This document shows, in pieces, positions 7,828 to 16,161 of a stretch of 64,000 nucleotides of DNA. Under the pieces are notes generated by a model. It was not told where the DNA came from. It saw nothing but the letters and a program-made list of their open reading frames with translations, and made no database searches. The DNA is from Serratia inhibens. GTDB lineage: Bacteria; Pseudomonadota; Gammaproteobacteria; Enterobacterales; Enterobacteriaceae. The position numbers were made by a program, and so were the translations under genes. Numbering within the stretch: position 1 is the first letter of the stretch; every line of letters starts with the position of its first letter. Where the stretch lies: assembly GCF_003591175.1 (NCBI RefSeq), contig NZ_QYYG01000009.1:62001-126000 (forward strand), in the 5' to 3' direction.

Positions 7828-9627
7828 TCAGTTAACTTTATAAATCCCGGCATGCCATGGTTTTAGAACGATCATGGTGTCATTTTTTCTTGCTGTATGT
7901 TGGTTATTGCTTTCTATAATGACATTATCAATAGAAAGGTTTTTAGGCAGCGAATAGCGAATTGTTTTTTCTTTAAAATTAATGATTACGAGATATTTTT
8001 CTGTGCCAAGAGTTCGGGTGTAAGCGTAGACAGATTCATTTTCAGGATCCAGATCCATGTAGGTTCCATAGGTCAGGGTTGGAATATCATGACGAGTCTT
8101 GATCAATTGACGGTAATAATTAAATACCGAGTTAGGGTCGTTGACCTGGCTTGCTGCATTGATTGCCGTGTAGTTAGGGTTGATCTTGAACCATGGCGTT
8201 CCGACCGTGAAGCCTGCATTTTTGCCGGCATCCCATTGGAATGGCGTCCGGTTGTTATCTCGACTGGTCTGGCGCACGTTTTGCAAGAACTCATCGGCTG
8301 TCACCTTGCCTGTCTCAACGTAATCGTGCCAAAAACCTTTAACTTCAATATCCTCAAAATCATCCATTTTTTTAAATGGATAGTTGGTCATACCCAGCTC
8401 TGAGCCTTGGTAAATGAAAGGGGTGGCCCGTTGGGTCAGTATCAGGGTTGCAAGCGCTTTAGCTGAGGCTTCACGCCATTGCGGGCGATCATCACCAAAG
8501 TGAGATAAGGCTCGGGGATAGTCGTGGTTATCCAGGAAGAAGGCATTCCATCCATATTCGCCTGCGGTGTGGTCAACTTTGTCGATAGTTTGGCGGAATT
8601 GCGCGAGGTTCCAGTCTTTCCGGCGCCATCTTTCATCAACGTAACGATCGATCCTGAGCAGATCAAACGTAAAGGCAATATTGAGTTCATTGCGGCGGCG
8701 ATCGACGAAATTAATCGATTGCTCCAGGGGGACGCCAAAAATTTCCCCTGCGGTAGCAACGTCGTAATGAGACAAAACCTCTCTATTCATTTCATTGACG
8801 TAACGATGAATGTTTGGGCCCTTAGTGTATTCTTCTGCAAAGTGCGCTACCCGCTGCTGGGGGAGGTCTGGGAAACCCGGAATTTTTGAATAGGTGGCAA
8901 CGGTATCGAAACGCAGACCAGAAACCCCTTTATCTAGCCAGAAGCGCAGCATGTCATACAGTTCCTGGCGAACTTTTGGGTTATCCCAATTGAGATCTGG
9001 CTGTTGCCTGGAGAAATAGTGAAGGTAGTATTGGCCAGTCTTGTCATCTTTTTGCCAAGCTGAGCCGCCAAAGAAGGAGGGATAATTATTGGGAGCCTGG
9101 CCGTCTTTGTCATCACGCCAGAAATAATAGTTGCGGTAAGGGCTGTCCTTACTGCTTTTACTCTGAATAAACCAAGGGTGTTGATCACTGGTATGGTTGA
9201 TAACGACGTCAATCATCAAACGCATGTTGCGTTTTTTCATTTCGGCAATCAGACGATCGAAATCTTCCATTGTGCCGTATTCTTTCATGATGTTGCGGTA
9301 ATCACTAATATCGTAACCGTTATCTACATTCGGCGAGTCATAATGCGGATTTATCCAGATGGCATCAATCCCCAATGTTTTTAGATAGTCTAACTTCTCA
9401 ATGATACCGTTAATATCGCCGATACCATCTCCATTGGTGTCTTTGAACGAGCGCGGATATACCTGATAAAAGACGGCCTGCTTCCACCATGTGGGGAGAG
9501 TGTCCGATTGTTGAACAATCGCCTCGGGAGCCTTGGTTTGTGTGGCACCGTAGGCCTGATAACATTTAGCTGAAAAAGAGGTGGCAAGAAAAATGGCTAT
9601 AGCTGTGCTCAATCCATAACGGGACAT
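7828..9627 (-). CDS. secreted GH13 sucrose isomerase-like enzyme
   Basis: 599-residue glycoside hydrolase family 13 protein with an N-terminal export signal (about 27 residues). From memory it resembles the isomaltulose/trehalulose synthases of Serratia plymuthica and relatives along its whole length. The catalytic triad sits at the same numbers: nucleophile D241 (GLRFDTVATYS), acid/base E295 (ATAGEIFG), stabiliser D369 (FLDNHD). Sucrose isomerases turn sucrose into isomaltulose or trehalulose in the periplasm. Here the specificity motif RLDRD (325-329) reads RIDRY, and the residue after NHD is Tyr370 instead of Asn. Product may therefore differ, or it may be mainly hydrolytic. It is single, AT-rich compared with neighbours, and lies in an island after tRNA-Gly. 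Ribosome site GGAG upstream of ATG 9627. Confidence 0.88.
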   Translation of the reverse strand: MSRYGLSTAIAIFLATSFSAKCYQAYGATQTKAPEAIVQQSDTLPTWWKQAVFYQVYPRSFKDTNGDGIGDINGIIEKLDYLKTLGIDAIWINPHYDSPNVDNGYDISDYRNIMKEYGTMEDFDRLIAEMKKRNMRLMIDVVINHTSDQHPWFIQSKSSKDSPYRNYYFWRDDKDGQAPNNYPSFFGGSAWQKDDKTGQYYLHYFSRQQPDLNWDNPKVRQELYDMLRFWLDKGVSGLRFDTVATYSKIPGFPDLPQQRVAHFAEEYTKGPNIHRYVNEMNREVLSHYDVATAGEIFGVPLEQSINFVDRRRNELNIAFTFDLLRIDRYVDERWRRKDWNLAQFRQTIDKVDHTAGEYGWNAFFLDNHDYPRALSHFGDDRPQWREASAKALATLILTQRATPFIYQGSELGMTNYPFKKMDDFEDIEVKGFWHDYVETGKVTADEFLQNVRQTSRDNNRTPFQWDAGKNAGFTVGTPWFKINPNYTAINAASQVNDPNSVFNYYRQLIKTRHDIPTLTYGTYMDLDPENESVYAYTRTLGTEKYLVIINFKEKTIRYSLPKNLSIDNVIIESNNQHTARKNDTMIVLKPWHAGIYKVN

Positions 9628-10144
9628 TACATTATTCTCCAGGTTTTAATTTTAAAAAACTAAAATCCCTAGCGGACCATTAATATCAATGGTATATAGA
9701 TGCCCTCTAAAATAATCACGACAATTTATTATTCCAGAGGGTGGGATAAGAAGCTGGATTATTATGTCTGTTAATAGTCATAGGGTAAAGATTGGAAGAG
9801 CGGTGGTTGAGTTATAACGAAGTAATTTAAGAAAATAACGACTTATATAGCGGTTTTTGCTGAATCCAGTTGGTTTTAATGGTTTTATTTCTAATAAATG
9901 CTGTTAATTTTTATCGGGAAATATCTTCTGTTATGTGCATTCATTTTGAAGAATATAGTTTATAAAAGAAATGACTACCTGAGTAATAATTATAGGGTTT
10001 GATTTTGTTTATTATATGATGTAAGTCATGGAATAATTTTATTCTCTATTGAAATTTTAATTCCAAGATAAGGTGGTTAGATGCTGCCTTTTAAAAATGC
10101 GTATTTATAATGGTTTTTTTTGATTTAACCTTGAATATAAAATA
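9628..10144. other. AT-rich intergenic DNA upstream of the GH13 gene
   Basis: Very AT-rich, no convincing reading frame. It must hold the promoter of the leftward GH13 gene; I could not single one out. Confidence 0.5.
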
Positions 10145-10272
10145 CCTGGCTGCTGCAGCCAAGGCTTTTATGATACTACTGGCTTCAGATTCAACATTAA
10201 TGAACTTAATAATTTCTTACTGCTAAGGTACTGCTTTTAAATGTACACATTTATCACAGAAAACATTGGGTA
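10145..10272 (-). repeat. direct repeat copy A (possible small RNA gene)
   Basis: Resembles 10964-11091, in the same orientation. Over the ~108 clearest positions I count about 13 differences by eye. Read on the minus strand, each copy ends in a hairpin followed by T-rich sequence, like a small RNA with its own terminator; here the stem is GGCTGC/GCAGCC with TATTTTAT after it. It lies between the csp terminator and the GH13 gene. Confidence 0.75.
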
Positions 10273-10317
10273 TGTTACGATTTCCCTGATGATGCATGGG
10301 TGCTGATTAAGAAATGC

Positions 10318-10342
10318 AAAAACCCGCCATAAGCGGGTTTTT
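10318..10342 (-). terminator. terminator of the cold-shock gene
   Basis: AAAAACCCGC (10318-10327), loop CATAA, GCGGGTTTTT (10333-10342): a symmetrical rho-independent terminator that can work on both strands, placed 70 bases after the minus-strand csp stop. Confidence 0.88.
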
Positions 10343-10413
10343 GATCACTAATACTTAACTGCTCAGGCTGTTGCCTTCATCGCGATTGTAAGTTTTAGCG
10401 AGATTATCGGCGA

Positions 10414-10626
10414 TTAAAGCGCGATAACGTTTACAGCAGAAGGGCCTTTAGCGCCGCTCTCAACAGAGAACTCCACTTTTTGGCCTTCGTCTAAGGTTTT
10501 AAAATCGCTGCTCTGGATAGCGGAGAAATGTACGAATACATCTTTGCTGCCATCTTGCGGAGTGATAAAACCGAAGCCTTTATCTGCGTTGAACCATTTT
10601 ACTAAACCAGTCATTTTAGTAGACAT
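10414..10626 (-). CDS. CspA-family cold-shock protein
   Basis: 70-residue single OB-fold nucleic-acid chaperone. Both RNA-binding motifs are present: RNP1 KGFGFI and RNP2 VFVHF. It binds RNA and ssDNA in the cytoplasm and melts secondary structure. I start it at ATG 10626 ([13 protein letters not shown]) because AAAAGGAT sits just upstream and the length then equals the CspA norm; in-frame ATGs further upstream fall in the likely leader, which carries a stretch resembling cspA leaders (TTCGCCACGATGAGTGGCTC on the minus strand). Flanked by two direct repeats. The exact paralogue (A, B, E, G) cannot be settled by eye. Confidence 0.92.
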   Translation of the reverse strand: MSTKMTGLVKWFNADKGFGFITPQDGSKDVFVHFSAIQSSDFKTLDEGQKVEFSVESGAKGPSAVNVIAL

Positions 10627-10958
10627 AGATACATCCTTTTTCATTTTTGAGCCACTCATCGTGGCGAACATGGCCTGTTTTGCAGAATTTTACTTATGGG
10701 GGCACTTAGGAGGAGGCTCATGAAGAAGGGGTATCTAGAGATAACGCTTGAACTGAGGACTGCTTTACTAAAACTGCTTTCATAAGGTCTGTGTTCCAAA
10801 CCGATGACGTCATAGTAGGCTTGGTTTGATTTATTAAGCAAGGATTAATTTTGTTAATGTCATTGGCAGGCCAATATATCCTGATGTGGTGTGATGATTT
10901 TATCGTGATTGGCTGGGGAAGGCGTTTTTCATCGCGATGTGGTTGATGCATAAAAAAT

Positions 10959-10989
10959 AAAAGCCCTGACCGTTGCAGCCAGGGCTTTT
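10959..10989 (-). terminator. hairpin at the end of repeat copy B
   Basis: Minus strand: AAAAGCCCTG, loop of 11, CAGGGCTTTT, then ATTTTTTATG. A clear rho-independent terminator for a leftward transcript starting in copy B, with no protein gene feeding into it. Confidence 0.75.
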
Positions 10990-11091
10990 ATGGTACTATC
11001 GACTTCAGATTTAACATTAATTAACTTAATATTTCTTACTGCTAAGGTACTAATTCTAAATGTACACGTTTATCACAGATAATATTGGGTA
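10964..11091 (-). repeat. direct repeat copy B (possible small RNA gene)
   Basis: Partner of 10145-10272. The conserved part starts at the right with TACCCAAT (minus strand), contains TCTGTGATAAA and GTACATTTA, and ends in the terminator hairpin. No reading frame is conserved between the copies, which favours an RNA or DNA element over a peptide. Confidence 0.75.
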
Positions 11092-11854
11092 CTAATACTA
11101 ACTAAAACCTCCCCTATATTTACCAGTTCACATTATCCGCCAACCCGAATGAATATTCCAAGGTCTGGCATTTTAAACAAGTACATCTCCCCTCGCGATA
11201 TAGACTCTTGATGCGTAGCCTCACTTCCATTGCGATCTTGTTGCACTGTTTTCTGCACTATCTTGAAAACCAATCGCAAACAAAAAAAAATTGAATCATG
11301 ACCTTACATCATCGCGTTTTGGTCCACACCCTGCGATTGTAGATACTGACTACATGGCCTTAAAGCGCCATCAAGCGAGGGTGTAACTTTTCCTCGGCAT
11401 TGATGCCCATACAAAAAACACTTCGTGGCCTTTATCGCAAAATAAATTTAAATCAACTTGATTAACACTTTTGGTAATAACAGTCAGCTACCATTTCGCT
11501 GCTGCTGATAACCAATTTACGGGTTTTTAAAAGGGTGTCAATACTGTTTTTAATGACATGTTTTTAATAACATGTTTTTATTTACAGTGTTTATAAGCGC
11601 CACCCATCAAATTTCACTGAGGGGCTATTTTCATCGGGTTACCTTCGTTGTGGGGGCGTTGCCGGACCGGAATTTTCACTCTGGATGGGGACCGGGCGGG
11701 GGGAGGGCAATATTACCTGTTTCACCGGTTCAGAATAACCAAAATTATAGCCGTTGCTGTTGAAGGCCTGGCTGTCGATTTTATGTTGCCGCAGAAACCG
11801 CTATTCGGCGCCAGGCGTAGCCCGTTGTCGAAGCAACGGGCCGATCCCAGGATA
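11092..11854. other. intergenic stretch without a recognisable gene
   Basis: AT-rich left part and mixed right part; the reading frames present look like chance. A perfect 8-base hairpin GCCCGTTG/CAACGGGC at 11820-11841 lies just beyond the cbpM stop and may be its weak terminator (no U-run). Confidence 0.5.
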
Positions 11855-12160
11855 TCAGGGCCTGCTGACGAACCGTGCAAGCTGCTGGTGCAATTGACTG
11901 TTTTCTTTACGCAGTTGCTCAATCTCCTCCAGCAGCGTCAAGGTGACCGCGATACCGGGCCAGTCCAGAGCCAATTCGCGATGCAATTGTTGAGCGCGGT
12001 GAAAAATGGTCAGCGCCTGATCGTCAAATATCCAGTCCGCAGCCGCCGGGTTACGCGGTTCAATCACCCCAAGCCCGACGATTTCCGTTAATTCGTCCTC
12101 TGAAACACCGGTATGCAGGCAAAATTCGGTAATGGTTAAAGTTACTTTTACGTTAGCCAT
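11855..12160 (-). CDS. cbpM: chaperone modulator CbpM
   Basis: 101-residue partner of CbpA. It has the MerR-like helix-turn-helix start ([28 protein letters not shown]) and a C-terminal coiled helix ([19 protein letters not shown]). In E. coli CbpM binds the J-domain of CbpA and blocks its co-chaperone and DNA-binding activity. Start at ATG 12160 overlaps the end of cbpA by 8 bases, so translation is probably coupled. Length equals the E. coli protein. Confidence 0.93.
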   Translation of the reverse strand: MANVKVTLTITEFCLHTGVSEDELTEIVGLGVIEPRNPAAADWIFDDQALTIFHRAQQLHRELALDWPGIAVTLTLLEEIEQLRKENSQLHQQLARFVSRP

Positions 12161-13079
12161 TTTGCTTACTCCACTCTTTGCGTGGGTCAAAAGCGGGTTG
12201 AGCCTCCGCCAGTTGTTGCCACAGCGCCGCATTTTTTTCGTCCGGCTTTGGTGGCATCACGACCTTGATCACTGCATATAAATCCCCGGTTTCTTTCTTG
12301 CCGACCAGGCCTTTCCCCTTGATCCGCAGCCGCTGACCGGTCTGGCTACCGGCTGGGATAGTCAGCAAAATAGCGTCTTTCAGGGTCGGAACCGGTACCT
12401 TGGCACCGAGCGCCGCTTCCCATGGAGCTACCGGCAGGACGATCTCCAGATTATGGCCGACGATGTCGAACAGCGGGTGCGGCGCGATGCGGATGATCAG
12501 ATAGAGGTCGCCATTCGCGCCGCCGTCAGTGCCCGGCGCACCCTGGCCTTTCAGGCGGATGCGTTCACCATCGCCCACGCCGACGGGGATCTTCACATTA
12601 AGGGTTTTGGGTATTTCCTGCTCCACCATGCCGAAAGCGTTATAAACCGGCAGGCTATAACGGATGGTCCGGGTTTGCTCGGCCAGCGTTTCCTCAAGGA
12701 AAATCGCCACTTCCATCTCGATGTCTTGCCCGCGCATGGCGCGGCTTTGGCGGCGGTGTTGCGAACGCGCGCGTTCGCCAAACATTGAGGAAAAGATATC
12801 GGAAAAATCTTCGGCGTTATTGGCGTTGCCGTGCTGCGCCTGGCGGCCATAATTGGGGTCGTTGCGGTGTTGCACCAATTGATCGTATTCGGCGCGGCGT
12901 TCATCGTCTTTTAACACCTCATAGGCTTCCGCGACTTCCTTGAACTGCGCTTCGGCATTCGATTCGGTGCTGACGTCGGGGTGATATTTTCGCGCCAGGC
13001 GACGATAGGCCGTTTTGATAGCCTTGAGATCGTCCGATGGCTTAACCCCTAAAATGGCATAATAATCCTTGAATTCCAT
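12153..13079 (-). CDS. cbpA: curved-DNA-binding co-chaperone CbpA
   Basis: 308-residue DnaJ-like protein. The N-terminal J-domain carries the HPD tripeptide (RKYHPDVS), a Gly/Asn-poor linker follows, then the two C-terminal substrate-binding domains ([34 protein letters not shown]); there is no zinc-finger. It works with DnaK and binds curved DNA in stationary phase in E. coli. First gene of cbpA-cbpM. ATG at 13079. Confidence 0.95.
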   Translation of the reverse strand: MEFKDYYAILGVKPSDDLKAIKTAYRRLARKYHPDVSTESNAEAQFKEVAEAYEVLKDDERRAEYDQLVQHRNDPNYGRQAQHGNANNAEDFSDIFSSMFGERARSQHRRQSRAMRGQDIEMEVAIFLEETLAEQTRTIRYSLPVYNAFGMVEQEIPKTLNVKIPVGVGDGERIRLKGQGAPGTDGGANGDLYLIIRIAPHPLFDIVGHNLEIVLPVAPWEAALGAKVPVPTLKDAILLTIPAGSQTGQRLRIKGKGLVGKKETGDLYAVIKVVMPPKPDEKNAALWQQLAEAQPAFDPRKEWSKQNG

Positions 13080-13215
13080 AGCGTAATCATCTCATTTCAA
13101 TCTTTCATCTGAGGGAATGGCTGAGCCTGCATTGCATGAAACCTTACTCAGGGTAGGGCACTTGCCACCGGGGCATCGACATGATTGTGCGGCCGGGCAG
13201 CTAATGAGCGAAAAA

Positions 13216-13240
13216 GGCGGGGCGGTAACCCCCCCCCCTT
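13216..13240 (-). terminator. possible terminator after the HdeD-like gene
   Basis: On the minus strand a run of 10 G (plus-strand C 13229-13238) can pair with CCGCCCCGCC, followed by TTTTT. The stem is imperfect and the C-run makes the pairing register uncertain. Confidence 0.45.
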
Positions 13241-13251
13241 TATGTATGCGC

Positions 13252-13821
13252 TTAACCGCGTTTTAGCTGTCTGGCGACCCTGAACAGGCTGAAAGCGCTG
13301 AACAACATTTCAATACCGATGAGGGTGGTCACCAGTATGACCGATGTCATAGGATCGGCGCTAAACAGCATCCAGGCGATCGCCAGATCCAAAAAGCCAA
13401 TGACGAACTGCAGCCAACTGCCGCTGACTTCACGCAGTTTATAACCGGCAACCAGCCGCACAATACCACCGAGTGCAAACAATATGGCGAGGTATATCGC
13501 CAGCGTCAGAATGCCGGCTAATGGACTGGTGATGAACAGGTAGCCGATAATCAGATAAGCCACGCCCAGTAATATGCCGCCAATCATCGGCCAGGTATTT
13601 TGCGCCCGATTGGCTATCATTCCTGTCACCAACGCCGCGCCGCTCAGCAACAGTAATACGCCGACCAGAATGCTCAGTACTGTGCCGGATGCCAGCGGGT
13701 TAATCAGGCACAGAATGCCGCCCGCCAAGAGCAGGAAGGCAATGATCAGCAGGACAGTGCGTTGCTTTTTGAGGCGTTCTTCACTCAGGATGGGCAGATT
13801 TTTATGGTCAAAATTTAACAT
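13252..13821 (-). CDS. HdeD family membrane protein
   Basis: 189-residue integral membrane protein with about six hydrophobic segments in three pairs, for example LLIIAFLLLAGGILCLI, a stretch ending LLLLSGAALVTGMIA, and YLAILFALGGIVRLVAGY. This repeat pattern is that of the HdeD/DUF308 family; in E. coli HdeD supports acid resistance at high density. No hdeAB genes are nearby, so an acid role here is only a suggestion. ATG 13821 is preceded by TGGAG. Confidence 0.8.
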   Translation of the reverse strand: MLNFDHKNLPILSEERLKKQRTVLLIIAFLLLAGGILCLINPLASGTVLSILVGVLLLLSGAALVTGMIANRAQNTWPMIGGILLGVAYLIIGYLFITSPLAGILTLAIYLAILFALGGIVRLVAGYKLREVSGSWLQFVIGFLDLAIAWMLFSADPMTSVILVTTLIGIEMLFSAFSLFRVARQLKRG

Positions 13822-13967
13822 GACAGTTCTCCATTTGTCGTACGGTACTCAGTAATCCCTACTTGTTTAGCATAGTCCTTTTGGCGCTTTTTGACTGCCC
13901 CGGTGCAAATGTTACTATTGACGCCTGACGCGTATCAGCGCCCCGGAAATATGATTGAGGACAGGAT

Positions 13968-14723
13968 TTGAGCACAGGAAGCAAACTTGCGTGGTGGCGC
14001 CGCGCCGCAGTGTGTCTGGCATTGAGCCTGCTGTTGGCCGGTTGTTCGGGCAAAAATAGCTATAACCGCGATTACGATAAACTGCCAAAGGGCAGTTACA
14101 GCGGAAAATCCTATACCGTCAAACGTGGCGATACGCTGTATTACATCGCCTGGATCACTGACAGCGAAGTCAGCGAACTGGCCCGAATCAACAAGATACG
14201 CCCGCCCTACGGGCTGGAAGTCGGGCAAAAGCTGCGGCTGAGCGGCAGCGCTCCGACCAAAACGGCGTCAAACCGGCGCAAAAATACCTCTTCCGGCGCG
14301 GTGTTGGCTAAATCGGCGCCGCCGCCGGGGGCTTCACGCTGCTGGCGCTGGCCGGCCAGCGGCAAGATAGCGCAGAAATATTCCACCGCAGACGGCGGCA
14401 ACAAAGGTATAGATATCGCCGGCACTCGCGGCCAGCCGATCTTCGCTTCTGCCAAGGGCAAGGTGGTGTACGTCGGTAATCAGCTGCGCGGCTACGGCAA
14501 CCTGATCATGATTAAGCACGGCGAAGACTTCATCACCGCCTATGCGCATAACGACACCACGCTGGTCCGCAACGGCCAGGATGTAAAGGCAGGGCAAAAG
14601 ATTGGTACCATGGGCAGTACCGGCACCGACTCCGTGTTCCTGCATTTCCAGATCCGCTATCGCGCCACCGCGCTCGATCCGCAGCGTTATCTGCCGCCGC
14701 AAGGCGCTTCGCCATCTTGTTAA
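13968..14723 (+). CDS. actS: amidase activator ActS (YgeR), LysM-LytM lipoprotein
   Basis: 251-residue outer-membrane lipoprotein. Lipobox LLAGC places the lipidated Cys near residue 26. A LysM peptidoglycan-binding domain follows (YTVKRGDTLYYIAWITD), then a linker and a LytM/M23 domain (GNKGIDIAGTRG ... LHFQIRYRATALDPQRYLP). The zinc His in the HxGxD motif is replaced (NKGID), so the domain is likely catalytically dead, as in E. coli ActS, which activates AmiC-type cell-wall amidases. TTG start at 13968 with GAGGACAGGA upstream. In E. coli it neighbours glyU, supporting the idea that the 7.4-13.9 kb stretch was inserted or rearranged. Confidence 0.88.
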   Translation: MSTGSKLAWWRRAAVCLALSLLLAGCSGKNSYNRDYDKLPKGSYSGKSYTVKRGDTLYYIAWITDSEVSELARINKIRPPYGLEVGQKLRLSGSAPTKTASNRRKNTSSGAVLAKSAPPPGASRCWRWPASGKIAQKYSTADGGNKGIDIAGTRGQPIFASAKGKVVYVGNQLRGYGNLIMIKHGEDFITAYAHNDTTLVRNGQDVKAGQKIGTMGSTGTDSVFLHFQIRYRATALDPQRYLPPQGASPSC

Positions 14724-14730
14724 GCCTGGA

Positions 14731-14767
14731 GATAACGGCCCGTTCCGTCAGGGAACGGGCCGTTATC
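14731..14767. terminator. bidirectional hairpin between actS and the cytochrome gene
   Basis: Perfect 16-base stem (14731-14746 with 14752-14767), loop GTCAG, between two convergent stops. No U-run. Confidence 0.6.
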
Positions 14768-14772
14768 ATGGG

Positions 14773-16161
14773 CTATTTCCGTTTCCTTCCACATAGCCAG
14801 ATCAACGCCAACAGCACCACCACCGCAACTCCGATGGCCGGAGCCATATAAGGTTGCAGCTTCGCCAGCAGCGGTACCGGGCCGCCGGTGCGCAGCATCG
14901 CCACGTCCTCTTCGCTTACCGTCACCTCCGGGTTGCCGTAGTTTTTCAGCACATAATTGCTGATGGCGGCGATTTGCCGATCGGTTAATGGATTGACGTA
15001 GGATTGCGGGCCAAAGTTCGGCATCAGCACGTCCTCGTTGCCTGCTTTGCGCTGCACGCCGAACAAAATGGCGGAGATCAGGTTGGCCGGGTTGCCGGAA
15101 CCGGTGGCGGTATTGTTGAACAGCGAAGGATAGGCCTGGTTTTTGCTGCCGCTGCCGTCCGGTTGGTGGCAACTGGCGCAGTTGCCGCTGAATAAGGCTG
15201 CACCATCGCTGACGGTATTATTGGCATTGGACGGGTGCAGACCGCGGAGCGTCGGTTCGACGTTCAGCGGTTGACCAAAGCTGTCCGCTGCCTGTTTATC
15301 CTGAGCATCGCGGATCGGCACGGTACTTTTCAGGTAGACGGCAATGGCCATCAGATCCTGTTCAGGCAGGTATTGCAGGCTGTTTTCCACCGCCTCTGCC
15401 ATGCCGCCAGCGGCCTGATTTTTCCCGGCGACCCGCCCGGTTTTGAGGTATTGCACCAGTTCTTCATTGCTCCAGCCGCCGATGCCGCTGACGGCGTCCG
15501 ACGTAATGTTCGGTGCATACCAACTTCCCACCATGCCCCCCGCCAGCGGTTTATCGGCGCTTTCCGCCATCAGCAGGTTGCGTGGTGTATGGCAGGTATC
15601 GCAATGCCCAGGGCCGTTAACCAGATAGGCACCACGGTTCCACTGTTCGCTTTTCTCGGCATTGGGCTGAAAGCGATCCTTATCCAGAAACAGCAAGTTC
15701 CAGCCGGCCATACTGAAGCGCATATTGAACGGGAAGGGCAGTGCGGTCGGCGTATTCTTCTGCTCTACCGGCTTCACTCCCTGCATAAAGTAGGCATAGA
15801 GCGCGTGGATGTCCGCATCACTCAATTTGCTGTAGGAGGTATAGGGCATTGCCGGGTAGAGATAGCTGCCATCGGCGCGCACCCCATCGCGCAGTGCACG
15901 AGCGAACTGTTGTTCCGTGTAGCCACCTATGCCGTCATGCGCCGAAGGGGTGATATTGGTGGAGTAAATTACGCCCATCGGCGAGTTGATGCCGTAGCCG
16001 CCGGCAAAGGGCTTGCCGCCGCCAGGTTGGGTGTGGCAGGCCTGGCAGTCCGAAGCTACGGCAAGCTGCTCACCCTGTTTAAGTAACGCAGCGCTATCGT
16101 CGGTCGCCAGGGCGGTGCCGCTCAGCCCCAGCAACAGGGCCAATCCAAGTTGTTTCTTCAT
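14773..16161 (-). CDS. triheme cytochrome c subunit of membrane dehydrogenase
   Basis: 462-residue periplasmic cytochrome c. A signal peptide ends near residue 19 (TALA-TD). Three c-type heme sites are present: CQACH (residues 39-43), CDTCH and CASCH, each with a downstream Met region (for example LMPNF). A C-terminal hydrophobic anchor (APAIGVAVVVLLALIWLC) ends in basic residues. It passes electrons from the flavoprotein subunit to ubiquinone in gluconate-, alcohol- and sorbitol-type dehydrogenases. Its start overlaps the flavoprotein stop by 4 bases (ATGA). Confidence 0.9.
   Translation of the reverse strand: MKKQLGLALLLGLSGTALATDDSAALLKQGEQLAVASDCQACHTQPGGGKPFAGGYGINSPMGVIYSTNITPSAHDGIGGYTEQQFARALRDGVRADGSYLYPAMPYTSYSKLSDADIHALYAYFMQGVKPVEQKNTPTALPFPFNMRFSMAGWNLLFLDKDRFQPNAEKSEQWNRGAYLVNGPGHCDTCHTPRNLLMAESADKPLAGGMVGSWYAPNITSDAVSGIGGWSNEELVQYLKTGRVAGKNQAAGGMAEAVENSLQYLPEQDLMAIAVYLKSTVPIRDAQDKQAADSFGQPLNVEPTLRGLHPSNANNTVSDGAALFSGNCASCHQPDGSGSKNQAYPSLFNNTATGSGNPANLISAILFGVQRKAGNEDVLMPNFGPQSYVNPLTDRQIAAISNYVLKNYGNPEVTVSEEDVAMLRTGGPVPLLAKLQPYMAPAIGVAVVVLLALIWLCGRKRK

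Noticed and set aside
10804-10811. TGACGTCA as a cspA cold box
   Set aside because: Only the first six bases agree with the cold-box consensus and the word is a simple palindrome.
13229-13238. run of ten C as a phase-variation tract
   Set aside because: It lies after the stop of the HdeD-like gene and is better explained as part of a terminator stem.
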